Source of the DNA: Neorhizobium sp. UBA3556
GTDB taxonomy: Bacteria; Pseudomonadota; Alphaproteobacteria; Rhizobiales; Rhizobiaceae
Length of the DNA stretch: 64,000 nucleotides
Reading direction: 5' to 3'
NCBI GenBank assembly: GCA_002376235.1
Contig: DFNX01000016.1
Location: 1,527,249 to 1,591,248, forward strand
Under the pieces are notes generated by a model that was given only the letters and a program-made list of their open reading frames with translations, did no database searches and was not told the origin of the DNA. A program made the translations under genes and the position numbers. Below are positions 54,059-63,084 of this stretch, piece after piece. The stretch's first letter is position 1, and every line of letters starts with the position of its first letter.

Positions 54059-54844
54059 TCAGGGCTGCTTGCCGATATAGGCGAGGATACCGCCGTCGAC
54101 ATAGAGAACGTGACCGTTGACGAAGTCGGATGCCGACGAAGCCAGGAACACGGCCGGTCCCTTCAGGTCCTGCGTTGTACCCCAACGATTTGCCGGGGTC
54201 TTGGCCAGGATGAAGGAGTTGAACGGATGGCCCGGCTCGCGCAGCGGCGCGGTCTGCGGGGTTTCGATATAGCCCGGGCCGATACCGTTGCACTGGATGT
54301 TCTGCGCACCGTATTCGGAAGCAATGTTGCGGGTCAGCATCTTCAGACCGCCCTTGGCGGCTGCGTAAGCAGACACGGTTTCGCGGCCGAGTTCGCTCAT
54401 CATCGAGCAGATGTTGATGATCTTGCCACCGCCGCGCTTGATCATGCCCGGAATGACGGCCTTGGCGAGGATGAACGGAGCGGTCAGGTCGATGTCGATG
54501 ACCTGACGGAAGTCCTTGACGTCCATTTCATGCATCGGCACGCGCTTGATGATGCCGGCATTGTTGACGAGGATATCGACGGAACCGAGGTCCTTTTCGA
54601 TTTCGGCGATCATCTTCTGCACGCCCGGTTCATCGGTCACGTCGCAGATGTAACCCTTGGCGTCGATGCCGGCAGCCTTGTAGGCTTCCAGGCCCTTTTT
54701 CAGAAAATCTTCGTTGATGTCGTTGAAGGCGATCGTGGCACCGGCTTCGGCGAGTGCGCTGGCCAGAGCAAAACCGATACCGTAGGAAGCACCGGTAACC
54801 AGCGCGACCTTGCCCTTGAGCGAGAAGCTATCTGCGTAAGTCAA
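54059..54844 (-). CDS. kduD: 2-dehydro-3-deoxy-D-gluconate 5-dehydrogenase KduD (short-chain dehydrogenase)
   Basis: The 261-residue classical SDR has cofactor motif TGASYGIG near 18-25, NNAG near 93, catalytic Ser in NICSMMSE near 146 and Tyr/Lys in YAAAKGG near 159-163. It reduces 2,5-diketo-3-deoxygluconate to KDG. The start is TTG at 54844 with AAGGA nine bases upstream, and no better ATG is available. It is the last gene of the kdu/kdg operon, 69 bases behind kduI. Gluconate 5-dehydrogenase is a close relative, but the kduI neighbour decides the call. Confidence 0.88.
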   Translation of the reverse strand: MTYADSFSLKGKVALVTGASYGIGFALASALAEAGATIAFNDINEDFLKKGLEAYKAAGIDAKGYICDVTDEPGVQKMIAEIEKDLGSVDILVNNAGIIKRVPMHEMDVKDFRQVIDIDLTAPFILAKAVIPGMIKRGGGKIINICSMMSELGRETVSAYAAAKGGLKMLTRNIASEYGAQNIQCNGIGPGYIETPQTAPLREPGHPFNSFILAKTPANRWGTTQDLKGPAVFLASSASDFVNGHVLYVDGGILAYIGKQP

Positions 54845-54913
54845 TGTCTGAAATCCTTACATTATTTTGAAAAATCGGGGCGACACTTATGCCGCCCCGG
54901 TGAAAGGCGAAGT

Positions 54914-55756
54914 TTAACGCAGGTCGCTGATGGCGATGTGGTCCATGTCGTCAAAGGTCAGGTTTTCGCCGCACATTGCCCAGATGAACGTGTAGTTGGC
55001 GGTACCGCAACCGGCGTGAATCGACCACGACGGAGAAATCACAGCCTGGTCATTCTGGACGAGGATGTGACGCGTCTGATCGCCTTCACCCATCATGTGG
55101 AAGACAGCCTGGTTTTCGGCAATGTTGAAGTAGTAGTAGATTTCCGAGCGGCGCTCATGGGTGTGAGCCGGCATCGTGTTCCAGACATTGCCCGGATCGA
55201 GTTCGGTCAGGCCCATCGAAAGCTGGCAGGTTTCCAAAACGTCCGGATGGATGAACTGGTTGATGACGCGCTTGTTGGCCGTAGAATTGTCGCCGACCGG
55301 CTTCTTCTGGGCATCGGCGATCGACAGGAAGGTCGTCTTGCAGACCTTATGGGCCGGGGCAGAGATCATGTAGAACTTGGCCGGGTTGGCCTTGTCCTTG
55401 CTTTTGAAGACGACCGACTTGTGACCCTTGGTGACGTAGAGGCAATCCTTGAAGACAAGATTATAGGCCTCGCCGTCTACCTCGACAGAACCTTCGCCGC
55501 CAAGGTTGAAGATGCCGAGTTCGCGGCGTTCCAGCACGTAATTCGTGCCGAAGTTCTTCATGCAGTCAATGCCCTTGTCGAGCGGAACGGCTTCATTGAC
55601 CGGCTTGCAGCCGAACACGACCATGCGATCGACGTGGCTGTAAGTGGCGACGATCTCGTCATCGGCGAAAACCTTTTCGATCAGGAATTCGGCGCGCGTT
55701 TCCTCGGTCGTGTAGCGCTTGAAATCCTTCTGGCTGGCCGAATAGCGGATGTCCAT
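54914..55756 (-). CDS. kduI: 4-deoxy-L-threo-5-hexosulose-uronate ketol-isomerase KduI
   Basis: The 280-residue cupin-type protein has zinc ligands in NTMPAHTHERRSEIYYYFN near 192-210, and the C-terminal SWSIHAGCGTANYTFIWAMCGEN typical of KduI. It isomerises 5-keto-4-deoxyuronate, the product of pectate or oligogalacturonide lyases, to 2,5-diketo-3-deoxygluconate. GAGGAG precedes the start. Confidence 0.95.
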   Translation of the reverse strand: MDIRYSASQKDFKRYTTEETRAEFLIEKVFADDEIVATYSHVDRMVVFGCKPVNEAVPLDKGIDCMKNFGTNYVLERRELGIFNLGGEGSVEVDGEAYNLVFKDCLYVTKGHKSVVFKSKDKANPAKFYMISAPAHKVCKTTFLSIADAQKKPVGDNSTANKRVINQFIHPDVLETCQLSMGLTELDPGNVWNTMPAHTHERRSEIYYYFNIAENQAVFHMMGEGDQTRHILVQNDQAVISPSWSIHAGCGTANYTFIWAMCGENLTFDDMDHIAISDLR

Positions 55757-55802
55757 GATATTACTCCTCTAAGTATGATGGGATGTGTACGAGTGACGTC
55801 TA

Positions 55803-56264
55803 TCAGGCCAGAAGCTTGATGACGACCTTGCGCACCTTACCGGGCGCCTCGGCAGCACAGCCGGGACGATGGATGTCGGTCGGATAGAAGACGGCATAAG
55901 CACCGGCTCCAAGAAGAAGATCGGTCTCGTCGGTGACTTTCGAGTAGAACTTGACGTCCTTGGTTTCGAAAAGATCCTCTTCAACCGTGTAATCGGCAGC
56001 AAGCGGTGCATAACCGATGATTTCGCGACCGCTGAACACGAATTGAATGTCGATGTAGCGGGCGTGGGATTCCGGACGTTTCTCCGCCTTGGGAGCCGTG
56101 TCGTAATCCTGGATCAGGGCGAAGATGCTATCGCCTTCGATATCGACACGTCCGGCGGGCAAAGCAGCGATATCCGTTTCGGCCAGGAACTTCAGGCCCT
56201 TCTGGATGTTTGCCGGCAAAGTTGCGGCGTCGCGGTCGAGCGTAGCGAGATTGCTGAGATACAT
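55803..56264 (-). CDS. YhcH/YjgK/YiaL (DUF386) family protein
   Basis: The 153-residue cupin-like protein has the family pattern ARYIDIQFVFSGREIIGYAP near 66-85 and YAVFYPTDIHRPGC near 119. It belongs to the group found in sialic acid and uronate operons, whose members may act as sugar epimerases or anomerases. It lies between kdgT and kduI with GAGGAAAAAG upstream. A role in anomer or epimer conversion of the uronate product is inferred. Confidence 0.87.
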   Translation of the reverse strand: MYLSNLATLDRDAATLPANIQKGLKFLAETDIAALPAGRVDIEGDSIFALIQDYDTAPKAEKRPESHARYIDIQFVFSGREIIGYAPLAADYTVEEDLFETKDVKFYSKVTDETDLLLGAGAYAVFYPTDIHRPGCAAEAPGKVRKVVIKLLA

Positions 56265-56324
56265 GACTTTTTCCTCGAATGTACTGGATGGGGCCAGTGC
56301 CGAAGCACCAGCCCCGTTCAGAGC

Positions 56325-57341
56325 TTAATGAGCAGCCTTCAGGGTGTCACCAGCCTCGGGCGCTTCGGCCTCGACAGTTTCGACGATACCGGCACGCTTC
56401 TTCATGTACTTGGCGTACATACCTGTCAGGATCGGAACCAGGATCGCGGTGGTCAGGCATGCTGCGGCAACCAGCGAAGTGGCGGCGGCGGCTGCAGGCT
56501 TAAACTGCGGAGCCATTTCGGCGATGATCATCGGGTTTGCGACGGCAGCGCCGGCAGCCGACGAAGCGGCCAGACCGGCAGTACCGTTACCGCCACCGAT
56601 GAACTTGTCGGCAAGCATCAACGGAATACCGGTGACGAAGATGACGATGACGCCGAGCAGGATGCCACCGAGACCGGTCTGTGCGATGACGTGCAGGTCG
56701 ATGCCGTTACCGAGAGCGAAGCCGAAGAACGGGATCAGGGTGGTGACGCCGCCCTTGAAGAAGGCGCGCAGGTCCTTGTCCAGGTTGCCGAGGATGAAGC
56801 CGATCAGGAAGGGCAGCACAGCACCGACGAACAGGTGGGGTTCGAAGGTGGCAACGCCGGCTGCACCGAGGATCAGCATCGAGACCAGAGGACCCGATTC
56901 GATCGACATCAGGACGAAGGCGCCCGATTCTTCCTTGGTGCCGTACTGCTGCATGATGGCGGCGTAGAGACCACCATTGGTCATGTCCATAGCGGCGCAG
57001 ATGGCCAGAGCCGAGAAGCCGATGAACAGGCCCGACTGCACGCCTTCGAGCGGCAGGAACTGGGCGGCGATGTAGGTGGCGCCCCAGGCAACGAGCGTCT
57101 TGACGACGACGAGGTTACCCGACTTGCGCAAAACCGTGCCGGTTGCGCGAAGGTCGATAGACGTACCCATGCAGAAGAACCAGACGGCTAGGATCGGCAC
57201 GGTGCCGGCGATCAGGCCGTTGGTGAACGAACCGAAGTAGCTTCCGGCCCAGGGAAAGAAGGTTTTGCAGAGTGCGCCGAGAATAAGCGGCACGAGCATT
57301 AGCCCGCCTGGGACCTTATCAATTGCCTTTTTAATATTCAT
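56325..57341 (-). CDS. kdgT: 2-keto-3-deoxygluconate permease KdgT
   Basis: The 338-residue protein has about ten membrane helices and begins [20 protein letters not shown], followed by [20 protein letters not shown], both typical of KdgT. It imports KDG (and related keto-deoxy acids) with protons. It is preceded by AGGAGG, 30 bases behind kdgK. KdgT is characteristic of enteric bacteria and Firmicutes. Rhizobia more often use ABC or TRAP systems, so this may be an acquired gene. Confidence 0.93.
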   Translation of the reverse strand: MNIKKAIDKVPGGLMLVPLILGALCKTFFPWAGSYFGSFTNGLIAGTVPILAVWFFCMGTSIDLRATGTVLRKSGNLVVVKTLVAWGATYIAAQFLPLEGVQSGLFIGFSALAICAAMDMTNGGLYAAIMQQYGTKEESGAFVLMSIESGPLVSMLILGAAGVATFEPHLFVGAVLPFLIGFILGNLDKDLRAFFKGGVTTLIPFFGFALGNGIDLHVIAQTGLGGILLGVIVIFVTGIPLMLADKFIGGGNGTAGLAASSAAGAAVANPMIIAEMAPQFKPAAAAATSLVAAACLTTAILVPILTGMYAKYMKKRAGIVETVEAEAPEAGDTLKAAH

Positions 57342-57371
57342 TTTTGTATTCCTCCTAAAATATGGAGTTCG

Positions 57372-58352
57372 CTATTCTGCCGCGGTGGTTAAATTGCCGC
57401 GGTTAGCGATCTCCGCTTTAAAGACGTCTGGGGTGGCGTCTTTCGGTATAATTGCACCATGGTGCTGAACGACCGCGCCAGCGACGACGTGGGCACGACG
57501 TGCTGCCTCCGCGGGCTCAATACCAAGGGATCGGCCTAAAATATATGTTGCTGAAAAACTGTCGCCGGCAGCGGTTGTGTCGACAACTTTCTCGACTTTG
57601 GTGGCAGGTACGGTTTCGACCTTACCTGCGTGGATGAGCGTTGCAACGCCCGGTCCGTCCTTGATCACTACTTCCAGCTGCGGCATTTTCGCAAAATATT
57701 CGATGCCGGCTTCCATGGTCTGGGCAAGCCCAAACACTTCGAGCTCTTCAATAGTGACGAGAACGCGGGTGGAGAATGCGATGACGCGTTCATAGGCCGC
57801 CCGTGCGTTTTCGATGCCGCCCCAAAGCAGTGGACGATAGTTGCCATCGAAATCGACGGCGATACCGGCCCGGGCAAGCTCTTCCAGCCGGACGAGCAAA
57901 CGCTCGCGGCTTTCCGGTTTCAACACGGCCAGACTGATGCCGGAGATGTAGACGCTCGTGAACCCTTCGAGTGCGGCAAGAAGTTCGTCAGAACCCTCAC
58001 CCTCGAACGTTTCGCGGGCGGCAGCTTCACCGCGCCAGTAAAAGAAGCGGCGCTCACCGGTCGGGTCCGTCTTGATGAAATAGAGACCCGGCCTCTGACC
58101 CTTTCGACGCAACACGAAATTATCGTCGACCCCCTGGGAATTCCAGAATGCCGCCATGTCCTCGCTGAAAGGATCGTCTCCGATCGCAGTTATGTATGAG
58201 ACGAACGGCCCCAGACCGGCCCCCAACCGCGCCATATAAGCAGCGGTATTAAAGGTATCACCTCCGAAAGCCTGTGTGATCGAGCCGTCCGGTTTGCGTT
58301 GCAGTTCGACCATGCATTCGCCGATCGATGCTACGCGTACTTCCAGTGGCAT
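57372..58352 (-). CDS. kdgK: 2-dehydro-3-deoxygluconokinase KdgK (PfkB family)
   Basis: The 326-residue PfkB kinase has the N-terminal GECMVELQRK and GGDTFNTAAYMARLG pattern and the C-terminal catalytic motif VDTTAAGDSFSATYILG (Asp near 267). It phosphorylates KDG to KDPG for the Entner-Doudoroff aldolase, which is not in this window. GGGAGG precedes the start. It is the first gene of the leftward operon, divergent from pflB. Confidence 0.92.
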   Translation of the reverse strand: MPLEVRVASIGECMVELQRKPDGSITQAFGGDTFNTAAYMARLGAGLGPFVSYITAIGDDPFSEDMAAFWNSQGVDDNFVLRRKGQRPGLYFIKTDPTGERRFFYWRGEAAARETFEGEGSDELLAALEGFTSVYISGISLAVLKPESRERLLVRLEELARAGIAVDFDGNYRPLLWGGIENARAAYERVIAFSTRVLVTIEELEVFGLAQTMEAGIEYFAKMPQLEVVIKDGPGVATLIHAGKVETVPATKVEKVVDTTAAGDSFSATYILGRSLGIEPAEAARRAHVVAGAVVQHHGAIIPKDATPDVFKAEIANRGNLTTAAE

Positions 58353-58462
58353 TTTGCCTCCCTTCCGCCCCTAAAGGCATCGCGCTGTCCGATAAAAGGG
58401 GCTTGGATTAAGACTTCGTCCAGCGCCGAGGCCGACCATATTCACACTCATCAATTTCTACG

Positions 58463-58476
58463 TTGATCGGAATCAA
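58463..58476. promoter_or_regulatory. FNR/FixK-type anaerobox
   Basis: TTGAT-CGGA-ATCAA is a perfect match to the FNR/FixK/FnrN consensus TTGAT-N4-ATCAA. It is centred 136 bases upstream of the pflB start and 117 bases upstream of kdgK. A possible -10 (TACATT, 58491-58496) lies on the pflB side, but the spacing is not the ideal -41.5. Such a site means induction of pflB-pflA-ackA-pta at low oxygen, possibly with an effect on the kdg operon. Confidence 0.7.
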
Positions 58477-58605
58477 ACTTCGATGCGCTCTACATTGGTA
58501 AGTTGCGGATGGAAGCCATGGTCCTTCAAGATTTCATCTTTAGGGGCTACGGTTGGGAGGGCGCTTCACCAAATGCCGAAAGGCAAAGCAAAAGGAAGAA
58601 GACTA

Positions 58606-60864
58606 ATGGGCATCCTTTCCCAAACAATCGTCCCCGCCGACGCTTGGGCCGGTTTCAAGGGCGACAAGTGGCGCGACGCCGTTGACGTGCGCGACTTCAT
58701 CCAGAACAACTACAAGCCCTACGAGGCAGACGGCGCATTTCTCGCCGGCCCGACGCCGCGCACCTTGAAGGTCTGGGAAACACTCGGAGTGCTCCTCGCT
58801 GAGGAACGCAAGAAGGGTGTTTTGGACGTATCCGCCGACCGCGCCTCGACGATCACCGCACATGATGCGGGCTATATCGACAAGGACATCGAACTGATCG
58901 TCGGCCTGCAGACCGATGCGCCGCTGAAACGCGCCATCATGCCGAATGGCGGCCTGCGTATGGTCGAAAACGGCCTTGAGGCCTTCGGCTTCACGCTCGA
59001 TCCGTCGGTACATGAAGTCTGGACAAAATATCGCAAGAGCCACAACCAGGGTATCTTCGACGTTTACAGCCCGGAAATCCTTGCCGCCCGCAAGTCCGGC
59101 GTCATCACCGGCCTGCCGGACGCCTATGGCCGTGGCCGTATCATCGGCGACTATCGCCGCGTAGCCCTTTACGGCACGGACGCACTGCGCGCCTTCCGCC
59201 TGAAGGACTTCCGCGCCATCGAAAACGAAGTCTTCAACGACGACGTCATGCGTCTTCGTGAAGAAATGTCGGAACAGTACCGCGCTCTCGACGAACTGAA
59301 GGAAATGGCCGCCAAGTATGGCTACGACATTTCCAAGCCGGCCACCAACGCCCGCGAAGCCGTCCAGTGGACCTACTTCGCCTACCTGGCAGCCGTGAAG
59401 GAACAGAACGGTGCGGCAATGTCGCTCGGCCGTGTCTCGACCTTCCTCGACATCTACATCCAGCGCGATATCGACGCAGGCATCCTGACCGAAGAACAGG
59501 CCCAGGAACTGATCGACGACATGATCATCAAGCTCCGGATCGTCCGCTTCCTGCGTACGCCAGAGTATGACCAGCTGTTCTCGGGCGATCCGACCTGGGT
59601 TACGGAATCGATCGGTGGCGTCGGCGAAGACGGCCGTCCGCTGGTAACGAAGTCGAGCTTCCGCTTCCTGCACACGCTCTACAACCTCGGCCCGGCTCCT
59701 GAACCGAACCTGACCGTGCTGTGGAGCACCAAGCTGCCGGAAGGCTTCAAGAACTTCTGCGCCAAGGTCTCTGCCGATACCAGCGCCATCCAGTACGAAA
59801 ACGACGACCTGATGCGTCCGAAATGGGGCGACGACTACGGCATTGCATGCTGCGTCTCGGCCATGCGGATCGGCAAGCAGATGCAGTTCTTCGGTGCTCG
59901 CTCGAACCTCGCAAAGGCCTTGCTTTATGCGATCAACGGCGGCGTCGATGAAAAGAGCGGCGTCACGGTTGCCAAGGGTTTCGAGCCGATCAAGGGCGAC
60001 GTGCTCGACTATGACGAAGTCATGGCCAAGTTCGACAAGATGATGGACTGGCTGGCCAAGACCTATGTCAAGGCGCTCAACACCGTCCACTACATGCACG
60101 ATAAATACGCTTACGAGCGTATTGAAATGGCGCTGCATGACCGCGACATTCTGCGCACCATGGCTTGCGGCATCGCCGGCCTGTCGGTCGCAGCGGACTC
60201 GCTCTCTGCAATCAAGCATGCCAAGGTCAAGGTCATCCGCAACGAGGCAGGTCTTGCCGTCGATTACAAGATCGAAGGCACCTACCCCGCTTACGGCAAC
60301 AACGACGACAGCGTTGACAGTATCGCTGTCTGGCTGACCGAAACCTTCATGAAGAAGGTCGCCTCGCAGCCCTACTTCTATCGTAACTCGATGCCGACCC
60401 AGTCGGTGCTGACGATCACCTCCAACGTGGTCTACGGCAAGAAGACGGGCAACACGCCGGACGGTCGCCGTGCAGGCGAACCTTTCGCACCGGGCGCAAA
60501 CCCGATGAACGGTCGTGACACCAAGGGCTTCGTCGCAGCCGGCGCATCGGTTGCCAAGATCCCCTACGACGCCGCCCTCGACGGTATTTCCTGGACGGCT
60601 TCGGCAACACCGGACTCGCTCGGTCGCACCAGCGAGGAACGTGCCAAGAACCTAGCAAATTGCCTGGATGCCTACACGGCAGCAGGCGGCTTCCATGTCA
60701 ACGTCAACGTCTTCAACCGCGACACGCTCGTCCATGCCATGGACCATCCTGAACTGTATCCGCAGTTGACGGTTCGCGTGTCGGGATATGCGGTCAATTT
60801 CGTCAAGCTTACTCGTGAACAGCAGCTCGACGTTATTTCCCGTACGTTCCACTCGAAGATGTAA
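58606..60864 (+). CDS. pflB: Pyruvate formate-lyase (formate C-acetyltransferase)
   Basis: The 752-residue protein is close to the enteric length of 759. It has the catalytic dyad Cys415-Cys416 in [14 protein letters not shown], and the C-terminal glycyl-radical motif RVSGYAVNF with Gly727. It converts pyruvate and CoA to acetyl-CoA and formate under anoxia and is destroyed by oxygen. The ATG at 58606 follows AAGGAAG. A longer frame to 58483 lacks a ribosome site and is not conserved in character. It is unusual in a rhizobium. Confidence 0.96.
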   Translation: MGILSQTIVPADAWAGFKGDKWRDAVDVRDFIQNNYKPYEADGAFLAGPTPRTLKVWETLGVLLAEERKKGVLDVSADRASTITAHDAGYIDKDIELIVGLQTDAPLKRAIMPNGGLRMVENGLEAFGFTLDPSVHEVWTKYRKSHNQGIFDVYSPEILAARKSGVITGLPDAYGRGRIIGDYRRVALYGTDALRAFRLKDFRAIENEVFNDDVMRLREEMSEQYRALDELKEMAAKYGYDISKPATNAREAVQWTYFAYLAAVKEQNGAAMSLGRVSTFLDIYIQRDIDAGILTEEQAQELIDDMIIKLRIVRFLRTPEYDQLFSGDPTWVTESIGGVGEDGRPLVTKSSFRFLHTLYNLGPAPEPNLTVLWSTKLPEGFKNFCAKVSADTSAIQYENDDLMRPKWGDDYGIACCVSAMRIGKQMQFFGARSNLAKALLYAINGGVDEKSGVTVAKGFEPIKGDVLDYDEVMAKFDKMMDWLAKTYVKALNTVHYMHDKYAYERIEMALHDRDILRTMACGIAGLSVAADSLSAIKHAKVKVIRNEAGLAVDYKIEGTYPAYGNNDDSVDSIAVWLTETFMKKVASQPYFYRNSMPTQSVLTITSNVVYGKKTGNTPDGRRAGEPFAPGANPMNGRDTKGFVAAGASVAKIPYDAALDGISWTASATPDSLGRTSEERAKNLANCLDAYTAAGGFHVNVNVFNRDTLVHAMDHPELYPQLTVRVSGYAVNFVKLTREQQLDVISRTFHSKM

Positions 60865-60880
60865 CGCATAGTCGTTACGC

Positions 60881-60909
60881 TGGGCGCATATGGAACCCAT
60901 ATGCGCCCA
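60881..60909 (+). other. Stable intercistronic hairpin between pflB and pflA
   Basis: TGGGCGCATATG (60881-60892) and CATATGCGCCCA (60898-60909) form a perfect 12-bp stem with a 5-base loop, 17 bases past the pflB stop and 28 before pflA. No T run follows, so it is probably not a terminator. It may stabilise the pflB mRNA or set the pflB:pflA ratio. Confidence 0.65.
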
Positions 60910-60936
60910 CGCTATTGACCATAATTATCTAAAGAC

Positions 60937-61746
60937 ATGAGATGCCCCATGGACGTTCATCGAGCGATCACCCGCCCGCCGAAGGCGCATGCCCCCGCAG
61001 GCACCCATTCTTCGACGGATTTCGGTTACCTGCATTCGGTTGAAAGCGGCGCGGCCGTTGACGGACCGGGCATGCGTTTCGTCTTCTTCATGGCCGGTTG
61101 CCTGTTTCGTTGTGTCTACTGCCACAACCCGGATACGTGGAAGCTTCACAACGGCCGCAAGATAACTGTCGAAGACGCTTTGGCGGAGGTCAAACCTTAT
61201 GCGGGCTTCCTGCGGATGGCGGGCGGCGTGACCATATCGGGCGGTGAGCCTCTGATGCAGGCGCCTTTCGTCGGCGAGATGTTCAAGCGCTTCAAGACCG
61301 AACTCGGCCTTCATACCGCCCTCGACACCCAAGGCTATCTTCACGCGTCCGTTGACGACGCGTGGTTCGACAACGTTGACCTCGTCCTTCTCGACATCAA
61401 GCACAGCGACCCCGAAGTCTATCAGCGCCTCACCGCTCAGCCGCTCCAGCCGACACTGGACTTCGCCCATCGCCTGCAGAGACTGCAGAAGAAGATCTGG
61501 TTGCGGTACGTCCTCGTTCCAGGCTGGACCGACGGACATGACGACATTGCCAGGCTCGCCGATTTCGTAGCCAACCTTGGCTCGATCGTGGAACGTGTCG
61601 AAGTGCTCCCCTTCCACCAGATGGGCACGCAGAAATGGGCGCAGCTGGGAATGGATTATCCGCTCGCAGGAGCTCCCACGCCAACGCCGGAATCCACTGC
61701 TGAAGCAAGATCAATATTCGCGGAACGCGGGCTGACGGTCTTTTAA
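60937..61746 (+). CDS. pflA: Pyruvate formate-lyase activating enzyme (radical SAM)
   Basis: The 269-residue protein has the radical SAM cluster motif Cys55-x3-Cys59-x2-Cys62 in GCLFRCVYCHNPDTW, and GGVTISGGEPLMQ near 96. It uses SAM and a 4Fe-4S cluster to make the PflB glycyl radical. The ATG at 60937 and the in-frame one at 60949 are both possible starts. Both have weak ribosome sites, which suggests low expression relative to pflB. Confidence 0.95.
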   Translation: MRCPMDVHRAITRPPKAHAPAGTHSSTDFGYLHSVESGAAVDGPGMRFVFFMAGCLFRCVYCHNPDTWKLHNGRKITVEDALAEVKPYAGFLRMAGGVTISGGEPLMQAPFVGEMFKRFKTELGLHTALDTQGYLHASVDDAWFDNVDLVLLDIKHSDPEVYQRLTAQPLQPTLDFAHRLQRLQKKIWLRYVLVPGWTDGHDDIARLADFVANLGSIVERVEVLPFHQMGTQKWAQLGMDYPLAGAPTPTPESTAEARSIFAERGLTVF

Positions 61747-61804
61747 AGACCGGATGCACCGGAAAATCGTTCCCAATCAGATTAAAATGACAAGGAATAC
61801 CAAT

Positions 61805-63016
61805 ATGATCGATATTCGCTCGCTCGTTCTCGTTGTGAACTGCGGCAGCTCATCCGTTAAATTCGGCGTTTTTGCAGGGACGAACCGCGACCCGCTTCTT
61901 TCCGCTTTGGCAGAAAATCTGGGCCAGCCTGAAAGCCGGCTTGTCGTTAAGGAAAAGGGCGAAAAGACAGAAATATCGCTGGATAGCGGCAGCCATGACG
62001 TTGCCCTGCAGAAGCTTCTCGGCATTCTGGAACAGAAAGGTTGGCTGAGCTCGGTTGTTGCCGTTGGCCACCGCATGGTTCACGGCGGCGAGCGCTTTAC
62101 CGCCTCCACCCTTGTTACCGATGAAATCCTGCGCGAGATGGATGCGCTTTCCAACCTCGCCCCGCTGCATAATCCGGCAAACATTCTCGGCGTCAGGACT
62201 GCCATCGCCGCACTGCCCAATGTTCCGCATGCTGCAGTTTTCGACACCGCCTTCCACACCACCATGCCGCAGGCCGCCTTTACCTATGCCGTCCCGCAGG
62301 ATTGCTACCGCAATCTCGGCGTTCGCCGGTATGGCTTCCACGGCACCAGCCATCGCTTCGTCGCAGCCGAAGCCGTCGAGCTTCTCGGCCTCGACCCTAA
62401 TAACCACGGCCTCGTCATCGCCCATCTGGGCAACGGTGCTTCGGCAACGGCCGTCTTGAACGGCAAGAGCGTCGACACATCGATGGGCTTCACCCCGCTT
62501 GAAGGTCTCGTCATGGGCACCCGCTCCGGTGACATCGATCCCGGCGCACTCTTCCACATCGCCCGCGAAGACGGCCTGACCATCGACGAACTCGACACGC
62601 TTCTCAACCGCAAGAGCGGCCTGCTCGGCTTGTCCGGTCTTTCGAACGATTGCCGCACGTTGGAGAATGCGGAAAAGGAAGGCCATGAGGGCGCCAAGCT
62701 GGCTCTCGACGTCTTCGTCCATCGCCTTGCCCGTTACATCGGTGGTCTTGCAACCTCGCTCGAACGCCTGGATGCCGTCATCTTCACCGGTGGCATCGGT
62801 GAAAACTCGGCAACGATGCGTGAGCGCACGATCAATCGCCTGTCGGTTCTCGGTATCAAGCTCGATGAGGAAGCCAACGGTCAGATGTTCGGCGGCCGCT
62901 GCGGCGTCATCACCACGAAGGACAGCAAGGCGGCCGCTGCAGTCATTGCCACCAATGAGGAATGGATGATCGCTCACGATACGCTGGATGCCGTCGCAGC
63001 CTCGACCAAGGCGTAG
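61805..63016 (+). CDS. ackA: Acetate kinase
   Basis: The 403-residue protein has the ASKHA motifs VVNCGSSSVKF near 9, YGFHGTSHRFV near 173 and IFTGGIGENSATMRE near 325. It interconverts acetyl phosphate and ADP with acetate and ATP. The ATG at 61805 has AAGGAA upstream. Upstream in-frame ATGs at 61754 and 61787 are less well supported. It follows pflA by 58 bases in the same orientation. Confidence 0.94.
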   Translation: MIDIRSLVLVVNCGSSSVKFGVFAGTNRDPLLSALAENLGQPESRLVVKEKGEKTEISLDSGSHDVALQKLLGILEQKGWLSSVVAVGHRMVHGGERFTASTLVTDEILREMDALSNLAPLHNPANILGVRTAIAALPNVPHAAVFDTAFHTTMPQAAFTYAVPQDCYRNLGVRRYGFHGTSHRFVAAEAVELLGLDPNNHGLVIAHLGNGASATAVLNGKSVDTSMGFTPLEGLVMGTRSGDIDPGALFHIAREDGLTIDELDTLLNRKSGLLGLSGLSNDCRTLENAEKEGHEGAKLALDVFVHRLARYIGGLATSLERLDAVIFTGGIGENSATMRERTINRLSVLGIKLDEEANGQMFGGRCGVITTKDSKAAAAVIATNEEWMIAHDTLDAVAASTKA

Positions 63017-63084
63017 TCGCTTTCAGGGATCGCACTATTTGAACAATTCATAATGACCGCGAACATACAGAAGGATAATTCTAA

